From: PALSA-505 sp035308365 | GTDB taxonomy: Bacteria; Actinomycetota; Actinomycetes; Streptosporangiales; Streptosporangiaceae | Assembly: GCA_035308365.1 (NCBI GenBank) | Contig: DATGGU010000022.1 | Coordinates: 1 to 64,000, forward strand | DNA: 64,000 bases | Direction of reading: 5' to 3' | Shown: positions 52,651 to 61,037 of the stretch, in pieces | How the letters are laid out: the number at the start of each line of letters is the position of its first letter | Position numbering within the stretch: the stretch's first letter is position 1 | Program-made: the position numbers and the translations under genes | The notes under the pieces: model-generated | Databases searched by the model: none | What the model saw: only the letters and a program-made list of their open reading frames with translations | Told to the model about the DNA's origin: nothing

Positions 52651-55121
52651 GGTTTCCTCCTGCGGCGCAAATGCCTGGGTCTGGAACGCGCCAGGACCAG
52701 CGCGGGTCTGGAACGCGCCAGGGCCAGCACGGCCCGGCTCCGGGTACTGGCCGCCCGCCTCGCCCGCCGCCACAGGCCGGCGATGCCCCCCTCGGCCGCC
52801 TCGGCGAGCGAGGACGAGCCGCCCAGGGCTGCGAGCGCACCGAGGATCAGCAGCGCCGGCAGGATGAAACGGGTGAGCGGCGGCGGTCCGGGGTGCGCCG
52901 CTACCAGGGTGACCGGGTGGCTTCCCGCCGGGCTCGTGGTGGGGGACTTCGCTGGTGAACTGGGCGCTGAGCTGGAGCCAGGCGAGGGCTTGCCAGAGTT
53001 GCCGGGCTGGGGTGTACCGCCGTTGCCTTGGTGGCCGCCGTGGCCGCCGTGGCCGCCGCCGCTTCTCTGCCCGGTCTGGTTCGCGACCTCGACGGCCAGC
53101 TTGCGCGTCAGCGCCCGCATCGACGCAGGCAGCGGCATGTACCCGGCCGGCAGTTTGCCGGGCAGGTCACCCGGCGACTGGCCTGCTCCGACAGCGAAGT
53201 CGAGGAAGCGGGCGATGGCGGCCGCCTTGGCGTGCGACAGCCCGCTGGTCGGCACCATCGCGTAGATCACCATGGTCAGCGGGTAGGCGTTCGGGTCGGT
53301 GTTGGTGAGGTTCATCTGCAGGGTGCCGTCCCCGTTGGTCACCATGTGGCTCACCGCCGCCGCCATCGAGGCGTTGCTGGGTGTGACGTACTTCCCGGCG
53401 GCATTTTCGATCGCCGCGGCGGGGAAGGCGTTGAGCGCCGCGTCGCCCTGGTCCAGAATCCCGATCAGCATCCGCTTGCCCACCGGTTCGGGTGGGTCCT
53501 TGGTGTAGCCACCCTGCGGTGGGGGAGCCTGGACAATGCCCCCGGCGTCCTGGTTGAGGGCCTGGTAGGTGACGGCCTGACTCAACGGGGATACCGGGCT
53601 GTACTCCTGCTGCCATGGGTAGTTTGGATCGCTTGTCTGGAATTGGTTCGTCGGGTACTGGGTCTTCAGGTAATAGGTGTTGACGTGCATGCCCCAGGGA
53701 TCGAACGTGCCGGCCATGAACGAGGCGGCGTCGGTGTTGGCGGCGATCCACCGGGTCACGGTCCAGGTGAGGTCGCTGGCGCCGAACGGCACGGTGGGAG
53801 TCAGGTAGTCCTGGTCCGTGGTGTAGTCGGTGTTGGTGACGAAGTTCGGATCGAGGCTGTTGAACTCCGGGTCCTTCAGGATGTCGAACGGGTTGTTATC
53901 CACCCCGGCATCGCAGTTTGCCTGCCCCGGCACCGTGCATTGGATGCCGGGGTTGTAGGAGGTGGTCAGCAGCTTCGCCACCAGCCGCGGGTCGAGCTTC
54001 AGGCCGGACAGTGGCTGGCCCTGGCCGGGTAGGTTGTCGTCGATCCAGTAGTCGATCGAAGCGGCCGACACGGCGATCGGGGCGTAGACGAAGGGGTGGG
54101 TCGTCGTGACTCCATCGGCGCTGGCCGGTTGCGTGGTGAGGGCGACATTGGTGGCCCCGGGACTGTTCTCGTCGGCAGTGGAGGCGATGGCGTCCTGCAC
54201 CGCGGTCGGCTCGCCGAGTCCCGAGCTGTAGCCGATGGTCATCCCGTTCCTGCCCGCGCACAGGCCGGTGAGCCATTGCTGCATGGCCACTGCCAGCATG
54301 GGGGAGCCTGCGGTGTTGAAGGCCGCGTTGCGCTGCGGGCAGCCGGTCGGCACCGGGGCGAAGTGCAGCGGGACGACGATCCGGTCGTTCCAGGAGCAGC
54401 CGCCGGTGGCGGCGAAGAACGTGTTGAACGCCAGCGCCGTTCCCGACTCGCCAAAACCTTGGTCACCGCTGTGGTCCGCGCAGTTGCTGGGCTGGCCGCC
54501 CTGCCCGGGCACGATCACCAGGGAGCAGGGGTGGTTCTGGTCACAGCCGAGCGAAGAGTTCTCCAGCGACGTCTCGATAAGGATGTTGAGCTGCCCGGTC
54601 CCGGTGGCCGACCCGGTGGCCGAGGTGATCGCGTAGGAGGTGTTCGGTGGGCCGGAGGTGCCGGAGGCCAGCGGCAGCCCGTGTTCGCTGGATTCGTAGC
54701 AGTCGGTCCATGTGGTGGGGTTGGTGCCGCGGCACTCCACGGCCATGACGCCGTAGTACGCGCCGGTGTTCGTGTAGTACGGTCCCGCCGCGAAGTTGAC
54801 GCTCGGGGTGAACACGCTCCACGAGACGTGCACCAACTGGTCGACCAGGTTGGTGGTCTGGCTGACTGTCACCTGGCTCGGAGTCTTGAACAGGCTCTGG
54901 GTGGCCGGATCCCAGAGCCTGGGTCCGGTCACCTTGGTCACCGAGTGGGTGACATGTGCTGTGCTCGTCCTGGTGACGACCTGGGCAGCTTTGCCGGTGA
55001 CCTGGGCGGCGGAGTGAGATGCGGCCGGGAGCAGCAGCAAGCCCGCGGACAGCGAGATCAGCCCCGCCACGGCGAGGGCGCGCCGCGCCAGTGCCCGGCC
55101 GGTCAGGGTCATGTCACGCAT
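52647..55121 (-). CDS. Large secreted PBP-like protein with C-terminal membrane anchor, pst operon
   Basis: 824 residues. A Sec signal peptide (1-40) is followed by a beta-rich N-terminal region, then a PBP type 2-like segment (NGMTIGYSSGLGEPTAVQDAIAST; IDYWIDDNLPGQG; LDPRLVAKLLTTSYNPG). A Gly/His and Pro/Ser linker (about 695-745) precedes a membrane segment (about 755-775) and a long Arg-rich tail with two ARSRP units. Phosphate-binding function is inferred from context and the PBP-like core; the family was not matched exactly. It lies between pstA (72 bases upstream) and the second PstS-like gene, which it overlaps. Confidence 0.75.
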   Translation of the reverse strand: MRDMTLTGRALARRALAVAGLISLSAGLLLLPAASHSAAQVTGKAAQVVTRTSTAHVTHSVTKVTGPRLWDPATQSLFKTPSQVTVSQTTNLVDQLVHVSWSVFTPSVNFAAGPYYTNTGAYYGVMAVECRGTNPTTWTDCYESSEHGLPLASGTSGPPNTSYAITSATGSATGTGQLNILIETSLENSSLGCDQNHPCSLVIVPGQGGQPSNCADHSGDQGFGESGTALAFNTFFAATGGCSWNDRIVVPLHFAPVPTGCPQRNAAFNTAGSPMLAVAMQQWLTGLCAGRNGMTIGYSSGLGEPTAVQDAIASTADENSPGATNVALTTQPASADGVTTTHPFVYAPIAVSAASIDYWIDDNLPGQGQPLSGLKLDPRLVAKLLTTSYNPGIQCTVPGQANCDAGVDNNPFDILKDPEFNSLDPNFVTNTDYTTDQDYLTPTVPFGASDLTWTVTRWIAANTDAASFMAGTFDPWGMHVNTYYLKTQYPTNQFQTSDPNYPWQQEYSPVSPLSQAVTYQALNQDAGGIVQAPPPQGGYTKDPPEPVGKRMLIGILDQGDAALNAFPAAAIENAAGKYVTPSNASMAAAVSHMVTNGDGTLQMNLTNTDPNAYPLTMVIYAMVPTSGLSHAKAAAIARFLDFAVGAGQSPGDLPGKLPAGYMPLPASMRALTRKLAVEVANQTGQRSGGGHGGHGGHQGNGGTPQPGNSGKPSPGSSSAPSSPAKSPTTSPAGSHPVTLVAAHPGPPPLTRFILPALLILGALAALGGSSSLAEAAEGGIAGLWRRARRAASTRSRAVLALARSRPALVLARSRPRHLRRRRKP

Positions 55122-55193
55122 ATGAATCCCTCGTTGGACCTGGTGTCAGATACTGAGCGGAGGTAACGGCCCGCCCCGCCCGCGGCCGGTTCA

Positions 55194-56456
55194 TCATTTC
55201 GCCGCCTGTCCCGCGGCCGCCCGCTGAGCCGCGGTCCGCCGTGCCATGGCCTGCCGGGCCAGCTTTCGCTGCTGGCGGCGGGAGAGTTCCCCCGGTCCCG
55301 AGCCGCCGATCCACCGGGCGACGGCGAACAGCACCACCACCACCAGCACCAGGGCGAAGCCCGCGCCGAAGCCACGGTCGATGTAGCCCGCCGTCGTCGC
55401 CTCGATGTGGTCGTAGGTCCAGATGAACAGCGGCAGGCTCATCTGCGGTCCCTGAAACGGGTTGAAGTTCAGCTCCTTGGTGGCGCCGGACACGATCAGG
55501 ACCGGCGCGGTCTCCCCGATACCGCGCGCCATCCCGAGCACGACCGCCGTCGTGAGCCCGGACTTGGCCGAGGGCAGGACAACGTTCCAGGCGGTGCGCC
55601 ACTGGCTGGCGCCCAGCGCGTAGGCGGCCTCGCGCAAGGTGCCGGGGACCAGCCTGAGGACCACCTCCGCGGCCCGGGCGATGATCGGCATCATGGTCAC
55701 CATGAGCGCGAGCGCCGCGGCCAGCCCGCTCTTCTGCAGGCCGAGCGTGAGGACGAACAGCGCGTAGACGAACAGGCCCGCGATGATGTCGGGCAGCGCG
55801 GTCATCGCCTCGACGATGATCCGCACCGGCCGGGCGAGCGCCCCTCCCACCTCGGCGAGGAACAGGGCGGTCGCCAGCGCCAGCGGCACCGCGAACAGGG
55901 TGGCCAGGCCGATCTGCTCGCCCGTGCCGACCATGGCGTGCAGCACCCCACCGACCGACAGGGAACTGAGCGAGCCCGCGAAGGCCATCGACTGGGTGAA
56001 GAAGTTGAGGTGGCGGATCGCGTCGAAGCCGCGCACGAAGGCGAACAGCACCAAGCCGGCCACGATCATCATCGTGACCGTGCCACCGGTGCCGAACGCG
56101 ACGGTCGTCACCCGGTGGCTGACCTCGCGCCTGTCCCACTGCAGCCAGGCCATGGCCGCGTAGAGCACCAGGAAGCTGAGATACCAGCAAAGCCAGAAGC
56201 CGGCCACCCCGGTGAATGGGAGCGCCCACTCGTAGAGAACCCAGGTCAGGCCGAGCGCTGCCAGGGCCGCGCCGACGATGGTGGCGATTCCGGCCGGGGT
56301 GACCCGGCTGATCCGGACCCTGGGTTCACCCGGCCGCGGGGCGGCCTTCGGTGCGGCGGGCTGCGTTGGCGTGGCGGCCTTCTGCGCGCTGATGGACTCC
56401 CCTTCCGGAGTGGCGGTGGCGGTGGCTTCTGCCGGGCGGCTCTGCTGGGTCGTCAT
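55194..56456 (-). CDS. pstA: Phosphate ABC transporter permease
   Basis: 420 residues, longer than the usual ~300 because of an Ala/Pro-rich N-terminus (1-50) and two to three extra membrane segments before the core. PstA features include NFFTQSMAFAGSLSSLSVGG, the EAA loop REAAYALGASQWRTAWNVVLPSAKSGL and ARGIGETAPVLIVSGATKELNFNPF. Pairs with PstC to form the phosphate channel. 4 bases separate its start from the pstC stop. Confidence 0.94.
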   Translation of the reverse strand: MTTQQSRPAEATATATPEGESISAQKAATPTQPAAPKAAPRPGEPRVRISRVTPAGIATIVGAALAALGLTWVLYEWALPFTGVAGFWLCWYLSFLVLYAAMAWLQWDRREVSHRVTTVAFGTGGTVTMMIVAGLVLFAFVRGFDAIRHLNFFTQSMAFAGSLSSLSVGGVLHAMVGTGEQIGLATLFAVPLALATALFLAEVGGALARPVRIIVEAMTALPDIIAGLFVYALFVLTLGLQKSGLAAALALMVTMMPIIARAAEVVLRLVPGTLREAAYALGASQWRTAWNVVLPSAKSGLTTAVVLGMARGIGETAPVLIVSGATKELNFNPFQGPQMSLPLFIWTYDHIEATTAGYIDRGFGAGFALVLVVVVLFAVARWIGGSGPGELSRRQQRKLARQAMARRTAAQRAAAGQAAK

Positions 56457-56460
56457 GGCG

Positions 56461-57453
56461 TCAGTCGTTGGTGCTCGCGCCGGAGCGGGATCGGCTGATG
56501 ATGATGGCTGCGATCGTGTTCACCCCGATGGTCATCACGAACAGCGCCATCCCGGCCGCCATCAGGGCTGAGATCCCCTTGGATCCGGCGTCGAGGATGA
56601 AGTTCGCGATCATGAAGGTCACCGAGTTCCCGCCCGACTGCAGCACGTGGGCGCTGAACCCGAAGATGGGGGTGAGGATGAACGAGACCGCGATCGTCTC
56701 CCCCAGGGCCCGGCCCAGCCCGAGCATGCTGGCCCCGATCATCCCGGCCCGTCCGAAGGGCAGCACCACGGTGCGGATCATTCCCCAGCGGGTGGCGCCC
56801 AGGGCGTAGGCGGCTTCCCGCTCGCCCTGCGGCGCCTGCGAGAACACCTGTCGCGACAGCGAGGTGATGATCGGTATCACCAGCAGCGACACCACCACGC
56901 CTGCGGTGAAGGTAGAGCTCGCGTAACTGCTGGGAAAGTTCGGCAGCAGGATCTTGAACACTGGAATGAACGCGAGGTGATGAGAGAGCCAGCTGTTGAA
57001 GCCGAGGATCCGGGGCTGCAGGAAGTACAGCCCGAACAGGGCCACGACGATGCTGGGGATCGCCGCCATGAGGTCGATCACCGCGATCAGCAGACGGCGC
57101 AGCCGAACCGGGGCGTACTCGGAGATGACCAGGGCCGTCATGATGCCGACCGGGACGGCGATGACCAGCGCGATCACGGCGATCAGCACACCCAGGGGCA
57201 AGATCGCGGCGATGCCGAACTGGTTGGTGCCGATGTACCAGGTCGAGGTGGTGAAAAAGCGGAACCCGACCGCCTGGAAGGCGGGGAGCGAGCGCAGCAC
57301 CAGGAACACCAGGATCGAGGCCGTGATGACCAGCATGGAGAGCCCGGCAGCCCGCAGGACCCCCCGGAAGACCCTGTCCCCGGCGGAGGTACGGCTCGTG
57401 ATGGCACGGGGCCGGTCATCGTCGCTGAGCGCGGGCGTGTCCACCACGGCCAT
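56461..57453 (-). CDS. pstC: Phosphate ABC transporter permease
   Basis: 330 residues from ATG at 57453, preceded by AGGGAC at 7 bases; a longer frame to 57501 lacks a site. Six membrane segments are predicted. PstC features: FFTTSTWYIGTNQFGIAAILPLGV, AIPSIVVALFGLYFL, the EAA loop REAAYALGATRWGMIRTVVLP, and GLGRALGETIAVSFI. It follows pstS across a ~220-base gap that contains a strong hairpin (57605-57638). Confidence 0.95.
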   Translation of the reverse strand: MAVVDTPALSDDDRPRAITSRTSAGDRVFRGVLRAAGLSMLVITASILVFLVLRSLPAFQAVGFRFFTTSTWYIGTNQFGIAAILPLGVLIAVIALVIAVPVGIMTALVISEYAPVRLRRLLIAVIDLMAAIPSIVVALFGLYFLQPRILGFNSWLSHHLAFIPVFKILLPNFPSSYASSTFTAGVVVSLLVIPIITSLSRQVFSQAPQGEREAAYALGATRWGMIRTVVLPFGRAGMIGASMLGLGRALGETIAVSFILTPIFGFSAHVLQSGGNSVTFMIANFILDAGSKGISALMAAGMALFVMTIGVNTIAAIIISRSRSGASTND

Positions 57454-57604
57454 GTCGGTTGTCCCTGACCTTTCCTGCGACCGTCCAGCTAGCCGCGCCA
57501 CCCCAGGCTAACCGCGCCATGGCCGGACAAACCAGAGTTTTTTGGTCTTTTTAAGTGAACAAGTAGGAAACAGGAGGCGTCCCCGAGGTAAAGAAACGCC
57601 AGCG

Positions 57605-57638
57605 GCCGTGATGCCGGGCCAGGCCCCGGCATCACGGC
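57605..57638 (-). terminator. Perfect 14-base hairpin between pstS and pstC
   Basis: GCCGTGATGCCGGG (57605-57618) and its exact complement at 57625-57638 are separated by 6 bases, 35 bases past the pstS stop. Downstream in the minus direction the sequence turns T-rich (GTTTCTTTA). It is probably an attenuator or mRNA-stabilising stem allowing more PstS than permease, as seen in many binding-protein operons. Confidence 0.7.
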
Positions 57639-57673
57639 ACGCTTAGTGGATCTTGCTGGTCAGTTTTCGCTGG

Positions 57674-59152
57674 TTAGCTCAGTGAGCCGCAGTCGCCTGC
57701 CGCGGTGCCCGCGGGCAGGACGATGAAGCCGTAGTTCTTCAGGTCGGTCTTGGCGGTGGAGTTGGTGCACACCCAGCCGGTGGAGCTGAAGTACGGCTGC
57801 AGGTAGCTGGGGATGCCGAACTCGGGCTGGTTGACCACCTCATACAGGAAGCGGGTGAAGGTGGGGGTGAACGCGGAGTTGGTGACCGCGCCCGTGGTGC
57901 TGTTGGTCAGCGGGAACGGCACGGTCGGGTTGGTGCCGTTGATCATGTTGAGGTTCATCGTGCCGCGCTCGTTGCACCCGAACAGGTTCTGCTTGGCGTT
58001 CGGTGCGCACTTGTTCGGGCTGGCGAAGCACTGGGAGATGCTGCCGCAGGAGGCGGAGTGGTAGCGCTCGGCCAGGTACTTGCCGACCGAGAACGGGAAG
58101 ATGACGTTGGCGGTGTTGGTGTTGAGCGAGGGAGCGACGCCCTCGTTCTCCTGCAGGGTGTTGTCGTTGGCGCCGCCGGAGCCCTGCTGGGTGGCCGAGG
58201 TGGACACGCATGGGCCGGGGGCGGTCAGCCCGATGGCGGACAGGAAGAACGAGCGGGTGCCCGAGCCGTTCTGCGGGAGCATGGCGGCGATGGTGGCGCT
58301 GCTGCCGCCGGAGTTGCCGGGGATCTGGTTCCACTGGGTGATCGTGCAGTTGTAGATCCCGGTCAGGTCGGCGGTGGTCAGGTTGCCCGGGGCGTTGGTG
58401 CCAGGCTGGGTGGCGTAGGTGACCGCGTCCCCGGCCAGCGTGACGAAGGTGATGCTGGTCGGGTCGCCGGATCCACGCGCCCGGGAGGACCGGGCGAAGT
58501 CGATGCACGGATGCCCGCTGGTGCTGCCGTTCTCGGTGGTCAGCGCGGTGATCCCGGCCGAGGAACCGTCCGGCCGCGGGATCGCGGCGCAGCCCTGCTT
58601 GGTGGCGATGGAGTCACCCTGAGCGCCGGTGACCGGGTTGGTGGCGTCCCAGCTGTACAGGGACGCGCTGTTCTTGGAGGTGTTGTAGTCGGCGCTGAAC
58701 TGGTCCATCACGTTCTGGATGGTGTCCGAGCCGACACCTACGACGCTGGCCGGCTGTGGGCCGGACTGCACGGTGACCGTGCCGGTCGAGGTCGCCGGGC
58801 CGCTGCTGCACTTGACCGTGATGGTGTAGGAGGTCGGGGGGGTCGGCGGCCAGACGCCGGCAATCCTGATGGCCTTGGGCGCCTGGGGGAGGATGGCCTG
58901 CAGGTTGGTGGTGGTGCCGTTCGGTGCCGGGAACCCGGTGACCGATGAGGGCTTGGTGCCTGTGGCGCACGGATTCGACACGTTGACAGCCGTGACGAGG
59001 CCGGCCGGGACCTTTGACGGCTTGACCGTCAGCGTCGCCCTCACGGCGGTGTGCGGCTTGGTGACCTGAGCCTGGGCGCTACTCGCCAGACCCACGCTCA
59101 CCAGCGTGGCCATGGCCGCGGAGCCAGCCAGGACCTTGCTGAGCATGCGCAT
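57674..59152 (-). CDS. pstS: Secreted phosphate-binding-type protein, first gene of the pst operon
   Basis: 492 residues from ATG at 59152 with GAGGAGGAC upstream. A Sec signal peptide (1-28, ending ASSAQAQ) has no lipobox. Next comes an Ig-like segment (about 35-128). The PBP domain begins GVGSDTIQNVMDQF and includes ATYATQ-type and LPQNGSGTRSFFLSAIG stretches; the latter matches the phosphate-binding Ser-Gly-Thr-Arg loop. Several Cys pairs suggest disulfides. The C-terminal block STGWVCTN...DCGSLS is duplicated in the remnant at 48771-48941. Upstream lie a PHO-box-like repeat and strong AT-rich inverted repeats. Confidence 0.88.
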   Translation of the reverse strand: MRMLSKVLAGSAAMATLVSVGLASSAQAQVTKPHTAVRATLTVKPSKVPAGLVTAVNVSNPCATGTKPSSVTGFPAPNGTTTNLQAILPQAPKAIRIAGVWPPTPPTSYTITVKCSSGPATSTGTVTVQSGPQPASVVGVGSDTIQNVMDQFSADYNTSKNSASLYSWDATNPVTGAQGDSIATKQGCAAIPRPDGSSAGITALTTENGSTSGHPCIDFARSSRARGSGDPTSITFVTLAGDAVTYATQPGTNAPGNLTTADLTGIYNCTITQWNQIPGNSGGSSATIAAMLPQNGSGTRSFFLSAIGLTAPGPCVSTSATQQGSGGANDNTLQENEGVAPSLNTNTANVIFPFSVGKYLAERYHSASCGSISQCFASPNKCAPNAKQNLFGCNERGTMNLNMINGTNPTVPFPLTNSTTGAVTNSAFTPTFTRFLYEVVNQPEFGIPSYLQPYFSSTGWVCTNSTAKTDLKNYGFIVLPAGTAAGDCGSLS

Positions 59153-59280
59153 TCTGTACGTCCTCCTCTAGAGACGGTCGCGCGAAGTGCTGCGGCGCGC
59201 TTCCCGCAGCCGCCGGCCAAGGGCCGACCTGGCCAAGCTCCACGCCGTCAGCCACAAGAGATGGACTTTCAGATTTCCGG

Positions 59281-59312
59281 CAGGTGAACGCAATAAGAAT
59301 TCGGGTAAGAAC
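59281..59312 (-). promoter_or_regulatory. PHO-box-like direct repeats upstream of pstS
   Basis: On the minus strand three related units follow one another: GTTCTTACCCG, ATTCTTATTGC and GTTCACCTGCC, with starts 12 and 11 bases apart. They resemble the GTTCACC direct repeats bound by actinobacterial PhoP. They end about 130 bases upstream of the pstS start, in the right orientation. Assignment is by resemblance only. Confidence 0.5.
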
Positions 59313-59360
59313 GGGCAAAGTACGATCATTGACTGAAGCCCGGTCAGGGCTATAAACCGG

Positions 59361-59420
59361 TACGTAAAGATCTCGTCACTTTACGTATTTCATATATCCG
59401 TATATGGATATATGAAATAC
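59361..59420. promoter_or_regulatory. Two abutting inverted repeats in an AT-rich island upstream of pst
   Basis: TACGTAAAG (59361-59369) pairs with CTTTACGTA (59379-59387) across 9 bases. Overlapping it by three bases, GTATTTCATATATCC (59385-59399) pairs perfectly with 59406-59420 across a 6-base spacer. The ~100-base surroundings are strikingly AT-rich against the GC-rich genome. The site lies between the aldehyde dehydrogenase stop (59595) and the pstS start. It could be a transcription-factor operator, a terminator for the upstream gene, or a processing stem; the sequence does not decide. Confidence 0.6.
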
Positions 59421-59520
59421 ACTTCTTTATTACCTTTATTCTTCGCGTGATAAAGAACCTGGCAAAAAGCTACCTTGATCGAAGCGGCGGCTGTGCGGCC
59501 GGCCCGGCGGCTGTTCCCGG

Positions 59521-59580
59521 GCCGGGCAGCACAGCCGGGCAGCACAGCCGGGCAGCACAGCCGGGCAGCACAGCCGGGCA
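59521..59580. repeat. 13-base tandem repeat, four full units plus a partial
   Basis: GCCGGGCAGCACA is repeated exactly at 59521, 59534, 59547 and 59560, followed by GCCGGGCA. It lies 14 bases from the aldehyde dehydrogenase stop codon and is non-coding. The whole 59153-59594 interval contains no gene; besides this repeat it holds the PHO-like box and the inverted repeats. Confidence 0.9.
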
Positions 59581-59594
59581 AGCTCCAGGCGGGG

Positions 59595-61022
59595 TCAGTC
59601 CAGCGAGCTCATCACGTGCTTGATCCGGGTGTAGTCCTCGAAACCGTACAGCGACAGGTCCTTGCCGTAGCCAGAGTGCTTGAAGCCGCCGTGCGGCATC
59701 TCGGCCACGATCGGGATGTGCGTGTTGATCCACACGCAGCCGAAGTCCAGCCGCCGCGACATCCGCATGGCGCGCGCGTGGTCGCGGGTCCAGACGCTGG
59801 AGGCCAGGCCGTAGTCCGTGCCGTTCGCCCAGCGCACGGCCTCGTCCTCATCGGAGAACCGCTGCACCGTGATCACCGGGCCGAAGATCTCGTCACGGGC
59901 GATCTCATCCTCCTGCAGCACCCCGCTGACCACGCTTGCCTCATAGAAGAACCCACGGCCACCGACCCGGTGCCCGCCGGCCCGCACCTGAGCGTGGTCG
60001 GGCAGCCGGTCCATCAGCCCGGTGACCCTGGCCAGCTGGTCGGGGTTGTTCAGCGGCCCGAAGTCGGCGTCGGTGACGTCCGGCCCGCCCACGGTCTGGC
60101 TGCGGGCCTGCTCGGCCAGCGCGTCGACGAAGTCGTCATGGATTCGCGGGCCGGCCAGCACCCGGGCCGCCGCCGTGCAGTCCTGGCCGGCGTTGAAGTA
60201 CCCGGCCACCGCGATCGCCTCGGCGGCCTTGGCCACGTCGGCGTCGTCGAACACCACGACCGGGGCGTTCCCACCGAGTTCGAGGTGTACCCGCTTCAGG
60301 TCCTCGGCGGCGGCGATGGCCACCTGCCTGCCCGCCCGGACGCTGCCGGTGATGGAGACCATCGCGGGCGCCGGGTGCGAAACCACCGCCCGGCCGGTGT
60401 CCCGGTCGCCACAGACCACGTTGATCACGCCTGGCGGCAGGAACTCGTTCATCAGGCTGGCCATGGCCACCGTGCTGGCCGGGGTGGTGTCCGACGGCTT
60501 GATCACCATCGTGTTGCCTGCGGCCAGTGCCGGTGCCCACTTCCACACGGCCATCATCATCGGGTAGTTCCACGGCGTTACGGCCGCGCACACACCGACC
60601 GGCTCGCGGCGGATGAACGAGGTGAAACCGGTCATGTATTCGCCGGCCGAGCGGCCATCCAGCATCCGGGCCGCCCCGGCGAAAAACCGGATCTGGTCCA
60701 CCATTGGAGGGATTTCCTCGGACCGGGTCAGGCCCACCGGCTTGCCGGTATTCTCACTTTCGATTGCGACGAATTCGTCGGCCCTGGCCTCGATGGCGTC
60801 GGCGATCCTGAGCAGCGCGAGGCTGCGTTCGGAAGGGGTGGCATCCCGCCAGCCCTCGAAGGCCGCGGACGCGGCGCTGAAAGCGGCATCCACGTCGGCG
60901 GGCCCCGATACCGGCGCGGTCGCGAAGACTTCACCGGTGCTCGGATTGATGAGATCGGACCGGCGGTCGGTCATGGGATCGGCAGCGTTCCCGCCGATGA
61001 CGTTATGCAGGTCCTTAGCCAC
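59595..61022 (-). CDS. NAD-dependent aldehyde dehydrogenase (gamma-aminobutyraldehyde dehydrogenase type)
   Basis: 475 residues. The nucleophile Cys is in NAGQDCTAAARV, the general base Glu in HLELGGNAPVVVFDDADV, the oxyanion Asn in VTPWNYPMMM, and the coenzyme loop in GSVRAGRQVA. The end HSGYGKDLSLYGFEDYTRIKHV closely resembles PatD-type aminobutyraldehyde dehydrogenases. The downstream partner on this strand is none; the upstream gene (saccharopine-dehydrogenase-like) ends 15 bases before its start, so they form an operon. Probable role: oxidising an aminoaldehyde from polyamine or lysine-type catabolism. Confidence 0.9.
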   Translation of the reverse strand: MAKDLHNVIGGNAADPMTDRRSDLINPSTGEVFATAPVSGPADVDAAFSAASAAFEGWRDATPSERSLALLRIADAIEARADEFVAIESENTGKPVGLTRSEEIPPMVDQIRFFAGAARMLDGRSAGEYMTGFTSFIRREPVGVCAAVTPWNYPMMMAVWKWAPALAAGNTMVIKPSDTTPASTVAMASLMNEFLPPGVINVVCGDRDTGRAVVSHPAPAMVSITGSVRAGRQVAIAAAEDLKRVHLELGGNAPVVVFDDADVAKAAEAIAVAGYFNAGQDCTAAARVLAGPRIHDDFVDALAEQARSQTVGGPDVTDADFGPLNNPDQLARVTGLMDRLPDHAQVRAGGHRVGGRGFFYEASVVSGVLQEDEIARDEIFGPVITVQRFSDEDEAVRWANGTDYGLASSVWTRDHARAMRMSRRLDFGCVWINTHIPIVAEMPHGGFKHSGYGKDLSLYGFEDYTRIKHVMSSLD

Positions 61023-61037
61023 AATTTCCTCCGTTAA

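Noticed and set aside
59521..59580. 13-base tandem repeat as a possible CRISPR or origin iteron array
   Set aside because: No spacers and units directly abut, so not CRISPR. No replication gene or AT-rich unwinding box is linked to it; simple tandem expansion is more likely.
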